Below are positions 1 through 8,165 of a stretch of DNA of 64,000 nt, in pieces; position 1 is the first letter of the stretch; each line of letters opens with the position of its first letter. The stretch lies in assembly GCF_013141915.1 (NCBI RefSeq), contig NZ_SROX01000003.1, positions 124,001 through 188,000 on the forward strand, given 5' to 3'. The notes beneath the pieces are model-generated. The model searched no databases, was not told the origin of the DNA, and saw nothing but the letters and a program-made list of their open reading frames with translations. The DNA is from Cupriavidus necator. Lineage in GTDB: Bacteria > Pseudomonadota > Gammaproteobacteria > Burkholderiales > Burkholderiaceae. The position numbers and the translations under genes were made by a program.

Positions 1-176
1 GGCATGAGCGGATACGGATGCAGGTTGTCCATGATCGTGGTCTTGCCGGCGCCGTTGGGGCCGACAATTGCAATCAGGCCAGCCGGCAGATCGGTCAGAT
101 CCACCGTAACGCTGTCCCGGTGCATGCCATCGCGGATACCGTGGAAGCCGGCGAGGGTCAGTTTCAATGGGCGCAT
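1..176 (-). CDS. SbcC/Rad50-like ATPase, N-terminal part (runs off the window)
   Basis: Only the first 58 codons are visible. The product begins MRPLKLTLAGFHGIRDG and carries a clear Walker A loop, GPNGAGKTT, at about residues 40-48, the standard N-terminus of SMC/SbcC/Rad50-type ATPases that grip DNA and drive a partner nuclease. The ATG at 176 lies inside the last codons of the preceding small gene, so the two are probably translationally coupled. An SbcD-like metallophosphoesterase lies just upstream in the same direction, which supports an SbcCD-like end-processing complex. The remainder of the protein is outside the window, so coiled coil and signature motif cannot be checked. Confidence 0.8.
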   Translation of the reverse strand, partial: MRPLKLTLAGFHGIRDGMHRDSVTVDLTDLPAGLIAIVGPNGAGKTTIMDNLHPYPLM

Positions 177-625
177 TCGAGGACCTCCGCGCCAAAGGAG
201 TGGAGATAGTCAGACGGGAGCTCCATGGCGCCGCCATCAAACACCGGCATCTCGGCCGCGGCCGGCACATCCTGCTCCGGCTGGCCCGCGATTGCGCGTT
301 CGACCGAACGCACCGCCGCCGCAAACTGAACTCCGGCCATTTGCAGAAGCGCCTTCCAGTCGTCCAGGCCTGTCATGGCCCTGAGCTCCAATGCGCTCCA
401 CTGTCCGGCAAAGCCGTTCGAAAAAGACCAGATAACGTCTTGCAGCTCCTTGGACGGTGCCACGGAGTACCAGGTGTTGCCACCGTCGGTGGCAATCGCC
501 ATGACCAGTATGTGATCGCGCTTGGCAATCACTGCGCCGCGGCCGCGGCCGAACGGCTCATACATCATGCATTGCGTGAACTGGTGGTTCTCGCACAACC
601 GCTTGGCCAGATCCGTGCGGGTCAT
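164..625 (-). CDS. Hypothetical protein between sbcD-like and sbcC-like genes
   Basis: A 153-aa soluble protein of unknown family, starting MTRTDLAKRLCENHQ. The start at 625 has GAGGAA six bases upstream. An alternative in-frame ATG at 676 (MILYHAGPKW) also has GGAG at good spacing, so the N-terminus is uncertain by 17 residues. There is no signal peptide or membrane segment. It sits between the two SbcCD-like genes and overlaps the ATPase start by 13 bases, so it is probably co-expressed and may be an accessory of that nuclease. I recognise no catalytic motif. Confidence 0.65.
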   Translation of the reverse strand: MTRTDLAKRLCENHQFTQCMMYEPFGRGRGAVIAKRDHILVMAIATDGGNTWYSVAPSKELQDVIWSFSNGFAGQWSALELRAMTGLDDWKALLQMAGVQFAAAVRSVERAIAGQPEQDVPAAAEMPVFDGGAMELPSDYLHSFGAEVLECAH

Positions 626-840
626 GGCACTTTCCTCAACATGGAGCCACTTCGGACCGGCGTGATAGAGAATCATGTTGCACTCCAGGGTAGGACGGAG
701 CGCGCCCCGGACGGGAAGCACCACGTCTGGGTAGATAGAAAAGAAATGGATACTGCTGGTCGATGCGTCAACGACGCGGGTGAAACCGGGTTTCGACAGC
801 CACTCACGGCTGTCGGAACAGGGCTCGCATGTTCAGAGGG
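626..840 (-). promoter_or_regulatory. Structured leader, hairpin copy 1
   Basis: In the minus-strand transcript, GCGTC-GTT-GACGC followed by ATCGACC lies at 758-780. A longer hairpin (GACAGCC/GGCTGTC) lies just after the sbcD-like stop codon at about 796-815 and could end or separate transcripts. This is one of the recurrent leader elements of this replicon; no convincing -10 box is seen for this copy. Confidence 0.6.
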
Positions 841-2253
841 TTAGGCGGGTTGCCCCGCGAACAGGTCATCGGTGAGCCAGTCCATACTTGACTGGTCGGC
901 CAGCGGCGCCGACGCGAGAACCGCCACGGGGTCCGGGCTCGGGTCGGAGCGTTCAACACCGCTTGGTGTCACTTCCGCTCGGGGATGCTCATGCGCACCA
1001 GCCTCGCGCAGTTGGGCGAGCACGCCGTCCGCGATCGACTGTGCATCGAGCGTTTCCAGCATGGTCAAACGGTCTACCAACGGGGCAGTGTCAACGCCGG
1101 TCAGCTCACCCCAGCGGGAGAGCTTTTCCGGCAGACTGGCCGCCCGGCTGATGCCTTCAGCGCGGCTACGCACGGCCGGCAAGACGCGCGTCTCGATCTT
1201 GACCTCGGCGCTTTCTCCGAACAGCGCTAGAACCGCGTCACGGTCGACCAGTTGACGATGCTCCTCGTTGACCGTCCAACGAATGCGCACGAACTTCTCA
1301 GCGGCTTCCATGGCAATGTCGGCGAGCCTTGCCATGTCCGGCGGGCCATCGAAGTCCACACACACCGTCGCGCGTGCAGGCGTGGCCACCAACGAGGCCG
1401 TGGCATGTCCGGGGGTCACCTGCCACTGCAGGTATCCCTTCTCCCCGATCTCGCCGTAGTGGAATCGCCCGATGGAGCCGGGATATGCCACTACCCTGCC
1501 CTCCCGCTCCCATTGCTGAGCGCGGTGGATATGGCCAAGCATGAAGGCGTCACACTCGGCCTCGAACAGCGCGCCAATGGTGAACTCATGGTCGAAGCCG
1601 GCCATGGGTACGCCGTGCTCGGTCTGGCAGCCGTTCACCGTGCCGTGCGACACGCCGACCGTGCGCACGCCCCATGACCGCCATTGGCGATTGATAGCGC
1701 CAGCCGCGGCCAGGTAGTGGGCAAGCTGGTCGCCCACCGCCGTCGCTGCGTTGGCCACGCCGGCGGCAGCAGCCAGTACCGCCTTGTTGACGGTCGGCAC
1801 GCAGGTGAAGACCACTTCGGGCATGCCGTGCTGGGCCATCAGCACGTCGATTTCCGCGGGCGAGAAAACCGGGCCGTCCGACGGTACAAACTGCCCCGCG
1901 CACAGCGCGACCTGATGGATGCGATCGGCTACGTATACGGGATGGTGCGCACCGATGAGTCGGAACAGGTCCAGCGTGCCCGGTGGCTCATGACTGTAAG
2001 TGCCCTGCAGGAGCAGGACGGGCATGTGGGCCGACAGCCGGTGAATCTGCCGTGCGAGCGCGGACAACGCTGGCGTGTGCGCGTCAAGACGATGATCGGT
2101 GGAATCTCCCGACACGACCCCGACGTGGCAGCCCGACGCAATCGCATCGTCGACCGCAAAGCCAAAGCAATGGTCCGCCTCGGCCAGATGGCTGGGCGAG
2201 TAGTGCAGGTCTGAGAAATGACCCAGACGCAGGCTTTCGCCTTCGTTGAGCAT
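841..2253 (-). CDS. SbcD/Mre11-like metallophosphoesterase
   Basis: A 470-aa protein starting at 2253, where AGGAGG precedes the ATG by five bases; the longer open frame to 2322 lacks such a site. The N-terminus shows the calcineurin-like phosphoesterase pattern: GHFSDLHYS (D-x-H), VVSGDSTDH in place of the usual GD, a central QGTYSHE, and GHIHRAQQW for the final GHxH. This fits an Mn-dependent nuclease subunit acting on DNA ends with the SbcC-like ATPase next door. The C-terminal 150 residues are unlike standard SbcD. The GTYSHE segment departs from the canonical GNHD, so metal binding may be unusual. Family assignment is firm, exact substrate inferred. Confidence 0.85.
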   Translation of the reverse strand: MLNEGESLRLGHFSDLHYSPSHLAEADHCFGFAVDDAIASGCHVGVVSGDSTDHRLDAHTPALSALARQIHRLSAHMPVLLLQGTYSHEPPGTLDLFRLIGAHHPVYVADRIHQVALCAGQFVPSDGPVFSPAEIDVLMAQHGMPEVVFTCVPTVNKAVLAAAAGVANAATAVGDQLAHYLAAAGAINRQWRSWGVRTVGVSHGTVNGCQTEHGVPMAGFDHEFTIGALFEAECDAFMLGHIHRAQQWEREGRVVAYPGSIGRFHYGEIGEKGYLQWQVTPGHATASLVATPARATVCVDFDGPPDMARLADIAMEAAEKFVRIRWTVNEEHRQLVDRDAVLALFGESAEVKIETRVLPAVRSRAEGISRAASLPEKLSRWGELTGVDTAPLVDRLTMLETLDAQSIADGVLAQLREAGAHEHPRAEVTPSGVERSDPSPDPVAVLASAPLADQSSMDWLTDDLFAGQPA

Positions 2254-2359
2254 GGAACCTCCTATGGATAGGGAATGTGCCGCCGGATTGGCCAGCGAAG
2301 CGAAAGGAAGCATGGACACCATCGGGCGTCCATAAGTCGAGCCGGCACGCAGGCCAGGC

Positions 2360-3652
2360 TCAGGGAGAGATCTCGGCGGCGATAGCCTTCACCTGCTCGC
2401 GGTATGCGACCGGGTTATTCGCCAACGCAATGCGCATGTCGTTCACCACCTGCCGAACCGCTTCGGGCCGCTTCGTCCATCCGGCGCCAAAGCTGTTCTG
2501 CAGAAATACACGCAGATCCATGCGATCCTGCTCGTTGCCGAAGCCGAGGCGCCCGGCGAGCTCGTTGAACTCCGCGGCCAGGTCTTCATCGGCCGCGTGC
2601 TGGGCCTGCGCGTCGGGCAACGCACGCTCATCCTCTGGCGGAGAATCGCCTGAAGACTCACGCTGCTGCGACACTTCCGGTGTGCCCTCGAGCGCTGCGA
2701 TCGCGTGTTGCGCGGCTTCGACATGCGCGAGCTCCGGCCGATCGGAGCCGTCAAGCAGCCCGGCCAGATCGAGATCCGCATCGAGGGTGATGAGCCACTG
2801 CATCTGCCGAACCGGCTTGCCGGATTCAGGCTCGATCCGGCTGATCTCGACCTCCTGCTTGCTCAGAAAGAACTGGACCCCGACCAGACGCCCACGTGCC
2901 AGCGCGACAGTCTGCATGGCCGCGTGCGCCTTCTGCAGGACATAAATTGACGTTGTCGGCAATTCGATCAAGCCCAGGCCCCGAGTGCTCGGAACTGCGA
3001 ACAAGAACGAGGCAGACAGATTGCAGAAGCCTTGTTGGTACTGCGGGCAGCTGTGTGGATCGCACCGGCCGTCCGGGATAGCATCGTCCTGACGGAGGAT
3101 GACAGGTCGACCACCCCACACGCGCTTCGCACGATTGGCTCGCGCATCGCGTTGCACCAGCGCGTAGGTCTTGCAGTAGCGCAAGCCGTCCGGTCCGTAC
3201 TCCGAAAAGAACTGCCTGCCGCTGGCCGTGTACGTCACCAGCTCATTTGGCATGTTGCGCAGCCAGTCATCGAAGGCGAACACCACGGGGAAGCGCCATA
3301 GCTTCAGGCCATTGCCATCGCCGCGGTCTTCGCCGTAGCGCTGTAGGATGTCGTCGGCTACGGCAGGATTCGCGAAGTCCGATCCTCGACAGGTAAACCA
3401 TGGCACGTTCTTCGGCACGAGGGCGTTGCGCAATTGGGTCTTGCGCTCGATCTGGATGCCGATCGACTCAAATGAATGCCCTTGGGCAAGCATCGCGTCA
3501 TGGATTCGCACGGCTTCGGGATTCTCCCGGGCCTTGCGAGTCAGGACTTTGATTCCCGGCCGGATCTTGCCGATGATAGGCGGCCGCATGGGCCGCTCTT
3601 CTAGAAGGCTTCTCGGTCCGTCGAAGCCGCTGTAGGTAATGGGTGCATGCAT
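2360..3652 (-). CDS. Gp3-like protein (recombination-directionality-factor family resemblance)
   Basis: A 430-aa protein with AGGAG nine bases before the ATG at 3652; the start lies inside the end of the preceding small gene. Visible features are a CRGSDF element near residue 90, a CDPHSCPQYQQGFC cysteine cluster near residue 205 (possible zinc site), and the segment after it, SASFLFAVPSTRGLGLIELPT, which resembles phage phiC31 gp3-like proteins. Homologues in Burkholderiales plasmids are, as I recall, usually labelled hydrolase or metal-binding protein. The acidic, low-complexity region around residues 305-360 is probably a linker. The gp3-like call is an inference from sequence pattern, not a search. 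Confidence 0.5.
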   Translation of the reverse strand: MHAPITYSGFDGPRSLLEERPMRPPIIGKIRPGIKVLTRKARENPEAVRIHDAMLAQGHSFESIGIQIERKTQLRNALVPKNVPWFTCRGSDFANPAVADDILQRYGEDRGDGNGLKLWRFPVVFAFDDWLRNMPNELVTYTASGRQFFSEYGPDGLRYCKTYALVQRDARANRAKRVWGGRPVILRQDDAIPDGRCDPHSCPQYQQGFCNLSASFLFAVPSTRGLGLIELPTTSIYVLQKAHAAMQTVALARGRLVGVQFFLSKQEVEISRIEPESGKPVRQMQWLITLDADLDLAGLLDGSDRPELAHVEAAQHAIAALEGTPEVSQQRESSGDSPPEDERALPDAQAQHAADEDLAAEFNELAGRLGFGNEQDRMDLRVFLQNSFGAGWTKRPEAVRQVVNDMRIALANNPVAYREQVKAIAAEISP

Positions 3653-3912
3653 GCGTTCATTCTCCTTTCTGAGAGAAATCGAACGACGTTCGCCCGGATG
3701 GACGCACCATGCTCCCGTAGGCGCAAGGCTGTGTCTGCCCCGCGCTGGGTCGTTACGGTGGAAAGGAAGGCCGCACGAGCGGCTTCCGGAAGACTTGCGA
3801 CGTGTGCCGCCTCACAAAGGTTGCGCCAGGCTGCCGGCATGTCCTTGTACATCGGACGCCGACGAACCAGCATTGCCGCGATGGCGGCGGAAATCTCGGA
3901 ATCGTGGTGCAT
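3601..3912 (-). CDS. Small hypothetical protein
   Basis: A 103-aa basic protein (MHHDSEISAAIAAMLVRRRP) with GGGGAG well placed before the ATG at 3912. It overlaps the gp3-like gene downstream by about 50 bases and so is likely its translational partner. Mostly helical composition, with no membrane segment or known motif. It is the first gene after the long structured leader carrying hairpin copy 2. Confidence 0.65.
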   Translation of the reverse strand: MHHDSEISAAIAAMLVRRRPMYKDMPAAWRNLCEAAHVASLPEAARAAFLSTVTTQRGADTALRLREHGASIRANVVRFLSERRMNACMHPLPTAASTDREAF

Positions 3913-4450
3913 GACATCTCCCCGAAACAGGCTTCTCACAAACAAAGAAAGCCCGCGTCCCGGATGCGCCGGAGAGCGAGCTTTGTTCGAGAGACCTGCA
4001 TGCCACGCCCCTTCCGGGGGCGTGGCACTCAGGGAGCAGCGTGCTAATCGCCCGCCGCTCATGCTGAGGACGTAAAGTCGTCCTCGTGCAGCATGGTCAC
4101 GCTGCACAACAACCCATTTCGCGAACCCACAGGTTCGGCCGCAGGTTCACGGATCGGCTCGACGTCAGCCGTTCTGCCTAGGAGGGGCCTGGAGAGAGAC
4201 GCCACATGGTCCCAGGCTCGAACGGTGTCCAGCGTGCACTTATGAAGAGGCACAGCGAAAGACGCGTATTACGAGCTGATGAGGGAAGTGTTCGGCGAAA
4301 ACACTTATCACAAGGAATATCCACACCGGTAGCCAGCCGGTCGGCGCGTGCGCAAATGGCACGACTTGGAGCAGAAGATGGACTCGCCAGGAGTCAGGGT
4401 CGATGCGTCAGTGACGCGAGGTGTGAGTGAATTGTGGCACATCAGCACCC
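3913..4450 (-). promoter_or_regulatory. Long structured leader, hairpin copy 2, with promoter
   Basis: The transcript hairpin GCGTC-ACT-GACGC plus ATCGACC is at 4398-4420, preceded 13 nt upstream by the -10-like CACAAT (4431-4436). The next 480 nt before the start codon at 3912 contain further strong hairpins, including TGCCACGCCCC/GGGGCGTGGCA near 4000-4026 and GAGGACG/CGTCCTC near 4067-4088. A GTG-initiated 64-codon frame (4059-4253) lies inside but has no ribosome site, so I do not call it. The plus-strand promoter for the divergent gene at 4555 must also lie here. Confidence 0.6.
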
Positions 4451-4554
4451 GGAAAAAAGTCAGAAAGCTCGCCAATTATGTGTCGCTTTCTCCAGGCATC
4501 TGTGCAGCGTTGTGTCTCAGAATGCCTGCTGAGAGAGATCCCACCACATGGAAC

Positions 4555-5160
4555 ATGGCCGAACCTTCCCATCATCTGCCCGATGGCGAGCCGCATCCTA
4601 TACCGCTGATATCGTCGCGGGACGCGCCTTCTGACACCACCGCATCCGACGCCGGACCCAAGCCCATCCGGCGGATGCTCAGCGAGGGACGCGTCGCAAA
4701 GATCGTTCCTCAAACGGACAGCGGCACAGAAGTGTCCTACTGCACCGACTTCGTACGGAACTTCCTGCGCAGCGACTACAACTTCATCACGTCGAAGTTC
4801 TCGGTGGCCAGCAAAGGCAAGATCCTCGCCCTGGACGAGGCCTTCCGAGCGGCGCAGGAATGGATGGACGCGAGGCTGCAATGGATTGAGCGGCAGCCAA
4901 GGCGCCATCTCAGCCTTAGATTCGACCAACGGCAGCTCGTGGTGACACACTCGCTAGCCGGACGGCTGATCCGACTGCTTAACCAGCACGACAGACTCTT
5001 CCACCGTGCGCTCGGGGCATACATGGCCCAGTCTATTACCGACGCTGAGAAGGACGAGGCGATTTTTGGCGCTGCCAGACAAATCCGTGCGATCCACCGG
5101 CTTTGCATCCCCGACAACGACTGCTTCTCCCCCGACGGAAAGCTGATCGATCAAGCCTGA
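4555..5160 (+). CDS. Hypothetical protein, weak resemblance to AcaB/PFL_4669-type ICE proteins
   Basis: About 201 aa from the ATG at 4555; an in-frame ATG at 4522 is equally possible since neither has a good ribosome site. The first 45 residues are polar and disordered. The C-terminal 150 residues are helical, with the pattern LSLRFDQRQLVVTHSLAGRLIRLLNQHDRL followed by a long helix, loosely like the DUF1845/AcaB group of integrative-element proteins. It is followed at 15 bp by a membrane-anchored protein and then bactofilin, all on the plus strand, suggesting one operon. Function unknown. Confidence 0.5.
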   Translation: MAEPSHHLPDGEPHPIPLISSRDAPSDTTASDAGPKPIRRMLSEGRVAKIVPQTDSGTEVSYCTDFVRNFLRSDYNFITSKFSVASKGKILALDEAFRAAQEWMDARLQWIERQPRRHLSLRFDQRQLVVTHSLAGRLIRLLNQHDRLFHRALGAYMAQSITDAEKDEAIFGAARQIRAIHRLCIPDNDCFSPDGKLIDQA

Positions 5161-5175
5161 AACCTGAAAGACAGT

Positions 5176-5775
5176 ATGGACATCAACGAAATCGAACGCC
5201 TGCACGCGCACTATGCGGAGCCGCCCGTCACGATCGAACTGGCCCCGTCCGGTGCCGCCAGCCTTAGCGCCTCGTCGGCGCTGCCCCCAACTCACACGCC
5301 GTCCGGGAACGAGGCAGTGCCTGCCTGGGCGCGTATCAAGCCGATCCATTGGCGGGGCCTTGGCATTGTGCTGATTGCCGTTCTCGCCTTCGGCGGAGGT
5401 CGATGGCTCGCGTCGGGCGACACGCACAAGCGCCCCGAGTCGTCGACGGCTGCCGCTTTGCCAGCGGCCATTGGACCAGCCGAAGATGGCGGCCACGAAT
5501 GGCCCGCGTCGCAGCCAAGCGTCGCGCAGCCAGCCGCTGCTGAGCCCACGCCTGTCCCCTCGCCGTCAGCTGCGCCGGCCGTGTCCGCGCCCGCGCCTGC
5601 GGCGAGCTCAGCAGCCGCTGCCGAGAACCGGGCGAAGCCCCAAGCGCCCAAGGCGCAAGTCCCGAAGCAGAACATGGCTGCGCCGGCGCCCACCAGGCTG
5701 CAACCGGCCTCCCCCCCACAGACCGCGCAGGTAACCCCGGCATCCAGCCGCGGAAACGAGATCAAACTGTTCTGA
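5176..5775 (+). CDS. Single-span membrane protein with Ala/Pro-rich tail
   Basis: A 199-aa protein with a cytoplasmic N-terminus of about 60 residues, one membrane helix near residues 60-78 (GLGIVLIAVLAFGGG), and a 120-residue Ala/Pro/Ser-rich tail that should lie in the periplasm. This layout is typical of envelope-spanning linkers (TonB-like or pilus/secretion accessory proteins), but no conserved domain is visible. It is nine bases upstream of the bactofilin gene, so the pair may form a membrane-associated cytoskeletal unit; that link is inference. Confidence 0.6.
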   Translation: MDINEIERLHAHYAEPPVTIELAPSGAASLSASSALPPTHTPSGNEAVPAWARIKPIHWRGLGIVLIAVLAFGGGRWLASGDTHKRPESSTAAALPAAIGPAEDGGHEWPASQPSVAQPAAAEPTPVPSPSAAPAVSAPAPAASSAAAAENRAKPQAPKAQVPKQNMAAPAPTRLQPASPPQTAQVTPASSRGNEIKLF

Positions 5776-5783
5776 TTCCCGAC

Positions 5784-6191
5784 ATGACCCAGCAAAGAAC
5801 CTTCAGTTTGATTCAGGCAGGACTCAGTATCCACGGGCACGTGGCCTGCGATCACGGCGTTAGCTGCTTTGGCCTGGTCGATGGCGATTTGCGTTCATCC
5901 CGAGGCTTGGTCCATATCGGTGCGGAAGGGCTGATTCGCGGCACCGTTGAAGGCGATCACGTGCTGATCGATGGCACCGTCGAGGGAGATGTGGCGGCCC
6001 GGATTTCCTTGCATATCAATGGCCGCGTGAAAGGCCGGATTGCCTATGCCGGTACCATCCGGCTTGGTAGCTCTGCAGCCCTGGAGGGGACTATCTCGCG
6101 GATTCCCGCTCTCACCTATGGCGACGGTCCGGAGGCGACAATCACAGCCGCCGCGCCGACGGCGGAGGCCGAGCCGGCGGTAAAAGTATGA
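5784..6191 (+). CDS. Bactofilin-family cytoskeletal protein
   Basis: A 135-aa protein whose middle 90 residues are the repeating pattern of a bactofilin beta-helix: short strands with periodic G and V/I, for example GLIRGTVEGDHVLIDGTVEGDVAARISLHINGRVKGRI. Bactofilins polymerise without nucleotide into membrane-associated filaments that position envelope or DNA-segregation machinery. The tail (about 30 residues) is Ala/Pro-rich and probably disordered. The stop codon overlaps a palindromic element found twice more in this window. A rho-independent terminator follows at 6262. A plasmid-borne bactofilin is unusual; a partition or pilus-placement role is a guess. Confidence 0.85.
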   Translation: MTQQRTFSLIQAGLSIHGHVACDHGVSCFGLVDGDLRSSRGLVHIGAEGLIRGTVEGDHVLIDGTVEGDVAARISLHINGRVKGRIAYAGTIRLGSSAALEGTISRIPALTYGDGPEATITAAAPTAEAEPAVKV

Positions 6192-6219
6192 GCATGCTCA
6201 AAGCAATTTTCCGGAAAGC
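6186..6219 (-). repeat. Palindrome-containing element, copy 1
   Basis: On the minus strand this reads TTTCCGGAAAATT, then about five bases, then TGAGCATGCTCAT. The same arrangement (TTCYGGGAAAA, 3-4 bases, ATGAGCATGCTCAT) occurs at 34214-34243 and 49154-49184. This copy overlaps the bactofilin stop codon and has one palindrome arm imperfect at its outer base. Confidence 0.6.
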
Positions 6220-6261
6220 TCGCACATAAACGGCGTCTTTCTGCCAAAACCGGTAAAGAAC

Positions 6262-6300
6262 AAGGGCCCGACACGCAGACGCGTTGGGCCCTTTCCTTTC
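6262..6300 (+). terminator. Rho-independent terminator, possibly bidirectional
   Basis: Stem AAGGGCCC/GGGCCCTT with an inner GC-rich pairing, followed by TTCCTTTC. It lies between the bactofilin operon and the convergent gene ending at 6301, so it can serve both. Confidence 0.8.
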
Positions 6301-6831
6301 TCATTCGCGCAGTTCTCGCATGCTCACCATCTCTTCGATAGTAAAGAGATTTCGGACCGTGATCCACGGTCCCCGGTAGCCTGGCTCGTCAATGAAGGCC
6401 ACAAGCGGCACGCGGCCGTCAATGATGCATTGAAACGTCCTGGCGCCATGCGCCGAGTCTTCGATCGCGTATTGCTTGCCGTGGCGCAATTCGAACGCGA
6501 CATTGCCTTGCGGCAATCGCATGCCCGCCACCGCAGATTGCACCGGCATTGCAACAATCGGGAGCCAGTCGTCAAACGGCAAGAAATTTCCGTTGCGGAC
6601 AACTGAAAACCACTCGTCGACACGCAGCGCCATGCCATGCTTCGGCAGGCGGTCGACGTCCATCACAAGAAGCTGGGGCTCCAAAGCTCGCTCTTCTGGC
6701 GTCCCATGCCGGCAACACGCGCGCCGCCTTTGGCAACGGTCCAGCCGCTCACTGCGACTGGCACCTGCCGTTGTTTCGGCTACGCGAATAGTCCGACCAC
6801 ATGCTTCGGATTGGGCAATGCTTGCTGACAT
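6301..6831 (-). CDS. Hypothetical protein
   Basis: About 176 aa if started at 6831 (MSASIAQSEACGRT), with GGA six bases upstream; an internal start near 6666 is possible. The C-terminal half (FQCIIDGRVPLVAFIDEPGYRGPWITVRN) has the look of a small alpha/beta fold. The N-terminal third is Arg-rich and less convincing as coding. No family is recognised. It converges on the bactofilin terminator. Confidence 0.45.
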   Translation of the reverse strand: MSASIAQSEACGRTIRVAETTAGASRSERLDRCQRRRACCRHGTPEERALEPQLLVMDVDRLPKHGMALRVDEWFSVVRNGNFLPFDDWLPIVAMPVQSAVAGMRLPQGNVAFELRHGKQYAIEDSAHGARTFQCIIDGRVPLVAFIDEPGYRGPWITVRNLFTIEEMVSMRELRE

Positions 6832-6991
6832 AGGAATCCAAAAAAGAAAAGCGCCGGGGCTGGAGCCTGCTACGACCACTTCGGTATCCACCATCGGCAC
6901 GTCTGTGGCTCGCTTGAGGGGTTACATGAGTTGACAGCTCAGTAGTGACTTCGTTCCGCAGATAGTGCCCCGGCCGTAGCCAGGGCTTGGG

Positions 6992-8158
6992 TCAAACGAT
7001 GACCTCTACGCATTCACCGAAAGGTGGTGCGGCGATGCGATCCAACGGCGTGACTGAAGCCCAGAGGGCTGGATAGGCAGGCGCCGCGGCAGGGAATGGA
7101 CCGTACAGGTCGGTGAGGTAGACAAGGAAAGCGGGCTCGATGCCCTCCTGCTCCAGCCATACGAATGGCGGCTTAAAGCTGGTCCCCCCGCCGCCCTTCA
7201 ACGGCCGGAGATCAACCACCTCGTCACGCTCGAAGATCTGGACCTGCGTGACCCGCGTATCGCAATCGATAACGATGAGCCGGGCCGGCTGCAGGTGTTG
7301 GTGCACCGCAATAATCTCCGCCGCAAACTGCCGCTGCGTCTCGTCAAACACCGAGCCGCTGGAGTCTCTGACGAACACCGCGTCTCCGACCGCTTCCGAG
7401 TACAACGACGGCAGGTAGAGACCCAGATGCGCATAGCGACGGTTGGGCACCTTCCAGCTGTAGTCTGACCTGGCCGCCTGGGCGGCGAAGCGGTGCAGCA
7501 CCGCTCGCCAATCGACGGACGGACGTAGCGCGGCTTCCACCAGGTGCTCAAGGTCGCCAGGCAACGCGCCGCGCATCTTGGCCGCTTTCGCAGCCTGATT
7601 CACAGCTACGCGCCATTCGCCCTCTACCGCCGGCCGGTCGGCGCCCGTGTATTGCCGCACCTCGCCACATCCTGTCGACGGTGGTGCTGGCTGCTGGCCA
7701 CTGGCTTGCGGTGACGGTTCAGTTCCCGAGCCGCTGCCAGCCTCGGCATCCGGCTGCTGCGACGATTCTTCCTGTCGCAGCATCGCGTAGATTTCCTCCG
7801 CCGACTTGCCCAGGTATCGCCCATCCAGCAAGACGCCCTGAGGCAGCTTGAACTGGGCGTTGAGCACCAGCGGGTTCACCGCGTAGTCACACGCGCGGTT
7901 CCACCGCTCCTGATCCCGCGCCCCCATGCGCCAACAATGGCCATTGGCCACGTGGAGCACTTCGTGCGCGAGGACGCCCCGCAGCTCGAGGTCATCCAGG
8001 GACGCGACATACGCTGGGTTGTAGCCCAGGCGCACGCCATCGACCCACAGGCTCTGGCAGGCAGGATCCTCAACGAGGGCCAGACGCAGGGCCAGCGCAC
8101 CGAAGAACGGTTGCGATAGCACCAGCGCCGCGCGTTGCTTCACGATTCGCGCATGCAT
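6992..8158 (-). CDS. DUF2201-type protein: metallopeptidase-like domain plus VWA-like domain
   Basis: A 388-aa protein starting at 8158 after GAGG (five-base spacing). Residues 1-130 carry HEVLHVANGH, an HExxH-x3-GH zinc-peptidase-like motif of the DUF2201 N-terminal domain. A Ser/Gln/Pro-rich linker follows. The last 150 residues are a von Willebrand A-like domain with RDSSGSVFD in place of the usual MIDAS DxSGS. Such proteins act with a MoxR AAA ATPase, and here the ATPase and a DUF3150 gene are directly upstream. Probable role: ATP-driven remodelling or metal-dependent maturation of a partner. Substrate unknown. Confidence 0.8.
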   Translation of the reverse strand: MHARIVKQRAALVLSQPFFGALALRLALVEDPACQSLWVDGVRLGYNPAYVASLDDLELRGVLAHEVLHVANGHCWRMGARDQERWNRACDYAVNPLVLNAQFKLPQGVLLDGRYLGKSAEEIYAMLRQEESSQQPDAEAGSGSGTEPSPQASGQQPAPPSTGCGEVRQYTGADRPAVEGEWRVAVNQAAKAAKMRGALPGDLEHLVEAALRPSVDWRAVLHRFAAQAARSDYSWKVPNRRYAHLGLYLPSLYSEAVGDAVFVRDSSGSVFDETQRQFAAEIIAVHQHLQPARLIVIDCDTRVTQVQIFERDEVVDLRPLKGGGGTSFKPPFVWLEQEGIEPAFLVYLTDLYGPFPAAAPAYPALWASVTPLDRIAAPPFGECVEVIV

Positions 8159-8165
8159 GGCAACC

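Noticed and set aside
4059-4253. 64-codon GTG-started frame in the long leader of the gene at 3912
   Set aside because: No ribosome site, and the sequence is better explained as hairpin-rich leader RNA. A leader peptide is not excluded.
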